From contig JABTUU010000001.1 of NCBI GenBank assembly GCA_015075275.1, positions 868,001 through 932,000 of the forward strand: 64,000 bases of DNA, given 5' to 3'. Below, one piece after another: positions 60,669-64,000 of this stretch. A program made the translations under genes and the position numbers. The notes under the pieces are model-generated. The model worked only from the letters and a program-made list of their open reading frames with translations. It was not told the origin of the DNA and ran no database searches. Within the stretch, counting starts at the first letter, position 1. Each line of letters starts with the position of its first letter. The stretch is from Anaerolineales bacterium. GTDB taxonomy: Bacteria; Chloroflexota; Anaerolineae; Anaerolineales; Villigracilaceae.

Positions 60669-61053
60669 TAGGTCTCCTCGCAAGGAACTTCTCAATTTCA
60701 AGCGAAAGCAAGTCTATATCAATGGGTTTCTGGATGTATCCATCGCAGCCAGCCTGCAACGTTCTTTCGCGGTCACCCCGCATGACATTGGCAGTTAGGG
60801 CAATGATCGGGATTTGCTCGAAGTCGGGTATGGATTTAATCTGCGCAGTTAGCGCGTACCCGTCCATGTCGGGCATGTTGATATCCATAAGAATTAAGTT
60901 GGGATGATTGGTCTGCAATAGATCCAGCGCTTGTCCGGCGGTATCCGCCTCCATTAGCGTGTATCCTTCGGCGAGTAAAACGCGGCGGATGAGCATCCGG
61001 TTTTCAAGATTGTCTTCCACATAAAGTATCGTACCTTTTCCATTCTGCATCAT
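60661..61053 (-). CDS. Stand-alone receiver protein, first gene of the sensor train
   Basis: A 130-residue receiver (from MMQNGKGTILYVEDN). Acidic pocket YVEDNLENR, Asp in LILMDINMPDMDG, Thr in IIALTANVM and Lys in GYIQKPID. DivK/CheY-like, with no output domain. A TTG at 61077 is an alternative start. The ATG at 61053 is 12 nt after a GAGG and is preferred. It opens the 26.7-kb same-strand train. The 337 nt upstream hold the MITE-like repeat and tRNA-Gly, so the promoter should be between about 61054 and 61242. Confidence 0.87.
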   Translation of the reverse strand: MMQNGKGTILYVEDNLENRMLIRRVLLAEGYTLMEADTAGQALDLLQTNHPNLILMDINMPDMDGYALTAQIKSIPDFEQIPIIALTANVMRGDRERTLQAGCDGYIQKPIDIDLLSLEIEKFLARRPNA

Positions 61054-61242
61054 ACTTTGAAAATACCTCAGGCTCAATTTTACATAGCACTTTAAGTTAT
61101 TGACATAACAGCAACCTTACAAATTTCTAAACAAATCTGTCGAGGCGACTCTTCGTCAATTAGGTTGCGCAGGCGCGAACGAATTAATCGTCTAAAAGAA
61201 CGCTTGATACGTTCTAATTTGAAATGAAAGAGATAAAAACAC
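61054..61242. other. Non-coding leader region of the sensor train
   Basis: AT-rich stretch without a credible gene. It should contain the train's promoter, but I could not identify a convincing -35/-10 pair on the minus strand. A small inverted repeat AGAACG (61197-61202) / CGTTCT (61210-61215) with a 7-nt loop is the only structure noticed. With the MITE-like repeat to its right it fills the 337-nt gap up to tRNA-Gly. Confidence 0.4.
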
Positions 61243-61357
61243 GACTTACGCAAATCGAAGCCTTTTATTGCGAGTTGCGCGAATTATCGCTAAGATTAAA
61301 AACAATGCGTGTTAAATAGCGGAATTCGCGGCTTGATCTTAGAGTTTTGCGTAAGCC
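61243..61357. mobile_element. MITE-like repeat, copy B
   Basis: About 115 bp with terminal inverted repeats GACTTACGCAAA and (inverted) GGCTTACGCAAA, one mismatch in 12. It is the reverse complement of copy A at 13292-13399 over most of its length, with patchy divergence and a short indel. No reading frame. It lies between the sensor train's leader and tRNA-Gly. I see no clear target-site duplication. Confidence 0.72.
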
Positions 61358-61390
61358 CTAAAAATAAAGAAAAAACCGAGAAACTTATTG

Positions 61391-61462
61391 AGCGGGTGAT
61401 GGGATTCGAACCCACGATATCTTGCTTGGGAAGCAAGCGTTCTACCACTGAACTACACCCGC
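61391..61462 (-). tRNA. tRNA-Gly (anticodon CCC)
   Basis: The minus strand folds into a cloverleaf: acceptor GCGGGTG/CACCCGC, D arm GTTC-AGTGGTA-GAAC, anticodon stem CTTGC/GCAAG with loop TTCCCAA (anticodon CCC, reading GGG), and T arm GTGGG-TTCGAAT-CCCAT. Discriminator T. The CCA end is not encoded, unlike the tRNA-Arg at 4336. Confidence 0.93.
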
Positions 61463-61475
61463 TTGCTATTATGGG

Positions 61476-61503
61476 ATTATAGCATGCGAATTTCTTGTGT
61501 CAA
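61476..61503 (-). promoter_or_regulatory. Sigma70-type promoter of tRNA-Gly
   Basis: TTGACA (61503-61498), a 16-nt spacer and TATAAT (61481-61476) on the minus strand, 13 nt before the tRNA. It is the best match to consensus in the window. Confidence 0.82.
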
Positions 61504-61588
61504 TATGGACGGTGGGTGGGCGCTTAAAGTCTGTGTTTCGAGCTTTTGTGTGCGCGGAATTCGTAAATTGGACGGTATTTATTGTGCG

Positions 61589-62590
61589 TTACTGCTGGCG
61601 CTCCAGCAGTCGTTTCGTTAACCGAAGCAACGTCTCGCCAGCCTCGCCTTGCGGGTTTGCCGACCGCAAGGCGCTCAACGCTAGATCGGTCATCTGTTTC
61701 GCCGCGTCTTGCGCGCCGAGCAAGCCGCCTTCGTTTGCCAGCAACCGCGCGATCTCCCCTACCTCGTCGGGCTCGATCGCGCCTTGCGCCCAACGCGTTG
61801 CGAATTTTCCTTTTCTCTCTAGACCGATCAAAACTGGTAGAGAGTTCTTTTTCTCAATTAGATCGCTCGCTGCTGATTTCCCCGTTGCCTTTTCGTCGCC
61901 CCAAATTCCCAAAATATCATCTTGAACTTGGAATGCCAGCCCCAAATAATGCCCAAATGAACGATAGGCTTGTCGTTTCTCTTCGTCGGCGCCTCCGAGC
62001 GTTGCGCCGATATGGCAACAGGCGGCGATGAGCGCGGAAGTTTTTCCGCCGATCATGCGCCAATAATCGTCAGCCCCAAGATCGCTCCTACCCTCATATG
62101 ACATGTCGAGGTATTGTCCGCGCGTGAGGTCGAGGCATGTGTTGTGTAGAATTTCTGCGGCGGCGATCACGACTTCAGCGGAGAAATCTTTCTTTAAATC
62201 CATGATTGCCTGATTGGATAATACGAATAACGCATCGCCGGCGTTGATCGCCATAGGCGCGCCCCATTTGACCCAGGCAGCGTCTCTGCCTCTGCGTTTC
62301 GGAGAATTATCTTGGATATCATCGTGCGCCAGCGAGAAGTTATGAACTAGCTCGACTGCCGCCGCGGCGGGAAGCGCGAGACGCCAGTCGGCGCCGCAAC
62401 CTGAGGCGGAGAGCAAAACTAGAATGGGGCGCACTCGCTTGCCGGTCGCTGTTGAGCCCGCGCCTGCGCCCGTCCAGCCCATGTGATAAGTGAGCATGTC
62501 GTAGAAGGACTTCGTATGCGGCGTATCCAGCCGCGCTGTTTGTTTTTTTAGCTCGATTTCGACGGCGGAAAACATTTCATTTGTATTCAT
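61589..62590 (-). CDS. Polyprenyl (geranylgeranyl/farnesyl-type) diphosphate synthase
   Basis: A 333-residue trans-prenyltransferase that extends allylic diphosphates with IPP. The first Asp-rich motif is LAHDDIQDNSPKRRG (DDxxD followed by RR), and the second is AFQVQDDILGIWGD. GKRVRPILVLLS holds the IPP-binding Lys/Arg and GGKTSALIAACCHIGA helix F. Length and motifs fit short- to medium-chain synthases such as GGPP synthase. Chain length depends on residues before the first motif and is uncertain. It starts 2 nt after the HAD gene stop, in one operon. Confidence 0.92.
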   Translation of the reverse strand: MNTNEMFSAVEIELKKQTARLDTPHTKSFYDMLTYHMGWTGAGAGSTATGKRVRPILVLLSASGCGADWRLALPAAAAVELVHNFSLAHDDIQDNSPKRRGRDAAWVKWGAPMAINAGDALFVLSNQAIMDLKKDFSAEVVIAAAEILHNTCLDLTRGQYLDMSYEGRSDLGADDYWRMIGGKTSALIAACCHIGATLGGADEEKRQAYRSFGHYLGLAFQVQDDILGIWGDEKATGKSAASDLIEKKNSLPVLIGLERKGKFATRWAQGAIEPDEVGEIARLLANEGGLLGAQDAAKQMTDLALSALRSANPQGEAGETLLRLTKRLLERQQ

Positions 62591-62592
62591 GA

Positions 62593-63204
62593 TCAGAGGA
62601 TTCCCATTTGCGTCAATTCGTCTTCCAGCCGTTCAGACGTTGTGAAGCGGATCGCGGCAAATCCCAGCCGCTTTGCCTGATTGACGTTCGCTGGCGAATC
62701 GTCAATAAATAAGCATTCACTTGCGGGGCGGCCGACTTTTTTCAACGCCAGCTCGTAGATCGCCGGGTCGGGCTTAATCACGCCGACAAAGCCTGAGACT
62801 ACCATGTCGTCAAATAAATCGAAGAAATCGTATTTAGCGCGCGTACGCGGAAACGTCTCCGCCGACCAGTTGCTTAGCCCATACAATGGATAGCCGCGTC
62901 GTTTCAGTTGTTTTAAAATATCAACGGAGCCTGCGATGGCGCCGCCGATCGAATCGTCCCAGCGATCGTGATACGCATGAATTAAGCGCGCGTGGTGCGG
63001 GAATTGTTTTGTCAGGATGGCGACGCCTTCCTGGAAGGAACGTCCTTGATCGAATTGAGCGTTCCAGTCTGTAAAGTTGATCTCGCGAAAGAAGGCGTGC
63101 ATCGCTTCTTCCGAGGCGAGGTAGCGGCGATATACGCGCCAGAGATTCCATTCGAGCAAGACATTGCCGAAATCGAAGATGATGGCTTTGATGTCATGAG
63201 GCAT
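62593..63204 (-). CDS. HAD-superfamily phosphatase (YihX-like subclass)
   Basis: A 203-residue HAD-IA phosphatase. Motif I is IIFDFGNVLLEW (a DFGN variant in place of DxDGT), motif II LYGLSNWS, the Lys of motif III in VIKPDPAIYELAL, and motif IV CLFIDDSPANVNQAKRLGF. DFGNV-type members include YihX (glucose-1-phosphate phosphatase) and epoxide-hydrolase N-domains. The ATG at 63204 has TACAAT 6 nt upstream and no Shine-Dalgarno, so it looks leaderless. Upstream in-frame codons to 63240 would include the promoter. Operon with the polyprenyl synthase. Confidence 0.88.
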   Translation of the reverse strand: MPHDIKAIIFDFGNVLLEWNLWRVYRRYLASEEAMHAFFREINFTDWNAQFDQGRSFQEGVAILTKQFPHHARLIHAYHDRWDDSIGGAIAGSVDILKQLKRRGYPLYGLSNWSAETFPRTRAKYDFFDLFDDMVVSGFVGVIKPDPAIYELALKKVGRPASECLFIDDSPANVNQAKRLGFAAIRFTTSERLEDELTQMGIL

Positions 63205-63210
63205 GCGCGT

Positions 63211-63216
63211 ATTGTA
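63211..63216 (-). promoter_or_regulatory. -10 box of the HAD-prenyltransferase operon, leaderless
   Basis: TACAAT on the minus strand, 6 nt before the ATG at 63204. The -35 is weak. Confidence 0.5.
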
Positions 63217-63456
63217 CCGCTCTTGCGGCGAACCTTGCATTTGGTTTATTAGCTTTGCGCCGAGTTTTCCGCCTGTAAAGACGAAATCTTCGACCTTCGA
63301 TGGAACCGCGCGAGAGAAACCCTTTGTTTTTCCTTGCTTTTTTCTAAAAAATGGATTAAAAACTATCTCTAACGCGAAAGGAGGAGCCCCACCCTAATTC
63401 TTTGTACGGTTTGTCGTTTGAAGTCAGATAACCATATCATGAAATTGGAGAAGAGA

Positions 63457-64000
63457 ATGCGTAAACTATACATGAGTCTATCGGTATTCGTGTTGTTAGC
63501 GCTCGCGCTTGCGGCTTGCGGCGGCGCGGCGCCAGCCGGGGGAAATACAGTTACGGTTAAAGAAACAGTTGTTGTTACAGTAGAAGTCCCTGCCGCGCCC
63601 GCTGTTGTTGCGCCTTCCGGCTATGGCGAGACGCTCAAGGCGGTACAAGCTCGCGGGCATCTCGTCTGCGGCGCGAACGCGCAAGTGCCTGGTTTCGGCT
63701 ATGTCGATTCTAACGGTAATTATGCCGGTATTGACGTAGACTACTGCCGCGCTCTTGCCGCCGCAGTTTTTGGCGACGCTACAAAAGTTGAATTCCGACC
63801 GGTGACCGCCGCCGAGCGTTTCACCGCATTACAGTCGGGCGAGATTGATGTGCTTAGCCGCAATACGACCTGGTCGCTTGTGCGCGATACCGAATTGGGC
63901 GGCAACTTCACCGCCACTACTTTCTATGACGGACAAGGCATGATGGTGCCTGTCGCAAGCGGCATGACCACGCTTAAAGACCTCGAAGGCGGAACTGTCT
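63457..64000 (+). CDS. AapJ-type general L-amino-acid ABC transporter binding lipoprotein, 5' part
   Basis: 181 codons to the window edge. A lipoprotein signal (MRKLYMSLSVFVLLALALAAC, lipobox LAAC) and a Val/Pro/Thr-rich linker precede the periplasmic binding domain. That domain has TLKAVQARGHLVCGANAQVPGFG, DVDYCRALAAAVFGDATKV, RFTALQSGEIDVLSRNTTW and YDGQGMMVP, as in AapJ/BztA proteins that bind many L-amino acids. GGAG lies 6 nt before the ATG. Another in-frame ATG at 63439 lacks one. Permease and ATPase genes would be expected to the right. The 252-nt upstream gap has no clear promoter. Confidence 0.9.
   Translation, partial: MRKLYMSLSVFVLLALALAACGGAAPAGGNTVTVKETVVVTVEVPAAPAVVAPSGYGETLKAVQARGHLVCGANAQVPGFGYVDSNGNYAGIDVDYCRALAAAVFGDATKVEFRPVTAAERFTALQSGEIDVLSRNTTWSLVRDTELGGNFTATTFYDGQGMMVPVASGMTTLKDLEGGTV

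Noticed and set aside
61197..61215. AGAACG-N7-CGTTCT as a LexA-type operator
   Set aside because: The spacing (GAAC-N9-GTTC) does not fit the known Gram-positive LexA box, which has four bases between half-sites.
61524..62031. Open frames opposite the polyprenyl synthase gene
   Set aside because: Arg/Ala/Ser-rich shadows of the GCGC-rich coding strand, with no family features.

Overview
The window looks like a chromosomal segment of an Anaerolineae-type Chloroflexi bacterium. I infer this from the expansion of GAF-domain sensor proteins whose N-terminus carries a PPxFExDExxxxR-like motif before six membrane helices, from TrmFO, a threonine-synthase-like enzyme, an AapJ-type binding protein and moderate GC. 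No database search was possible. Codon and base use look uniform. I see no prophage, plasmid backbone or CRISPR array.

Region 1 (1-22.2 kb) is mostly housekeeping and mostly on the + strand. It holds the end of a phosphatidylcholine synthase-like gene, a GNAT, a YqeC-MocA fusion (minus), two unknown genes, tRNA-Arg, hsp20-lon, a response regulator overlapping lon, mogA/moaB, efp, a Cys-rich small protein, a HAD-DinB fusion, fabF-fabH, tatA, a YyaL-type protein (minus), a transposase remnant, a GH26-like lipoprotein, a VanZ-like protein, scpA (minus), moaC-moaD-moaE, a second fabF, rplS and a C26 amidohydrolase. Molybdenum cofactor genes occur at three separate loci.

Region 2 (22.3-34.3 kb) has a minus-strand signalling operon (GAF histidine kinase, REC-GAF kinase, winged-helix response regulator). 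Divergent from it lie trmFO, an M28 peptidase, a histidine kinase, hflX and a small membrane protein. murI and an EamA permease follow on the minus strand.

Region 3 (34.3-61.1 kb) is the striking part: a 26.7-kb tightly packed minus-strand gene train. In transcription order it holds two stand-alone receiver proteins, ten consecutive GAF sensor proteins that all lack any recognisable kinase, cyclase, GGDEF or HTH output (nine of them membrane proteins), a ParA-type ATPase, a hybrid histidine kinase of about 1380 residues with GAF and PAS domains and two receivers, and a threonine-synthase-like PLP enzyme fused to a receiver domain. Most junctions overlap or are separated by fewer than 15 nt. 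My inference is one multi-input sensory system: the sensors feed a shared kinase in trans, ParA positions the complex, and the receiver-tagged enzyme may be one output.

Region 4 (61.2-64 kb) holds a short TIR-bounded repeat that also occurs at 13.3 kb, tRNA-Gly, a polyprenyl diphosphate synthase, a HAD phosphatase and the start of an amino-acid-binding lipoprotein gene.

Eight genes have a TATAAT-like box 6-8 nt before the ATG and no usable Shine-Dalgarno, so leaderless mRNAs seem common here.
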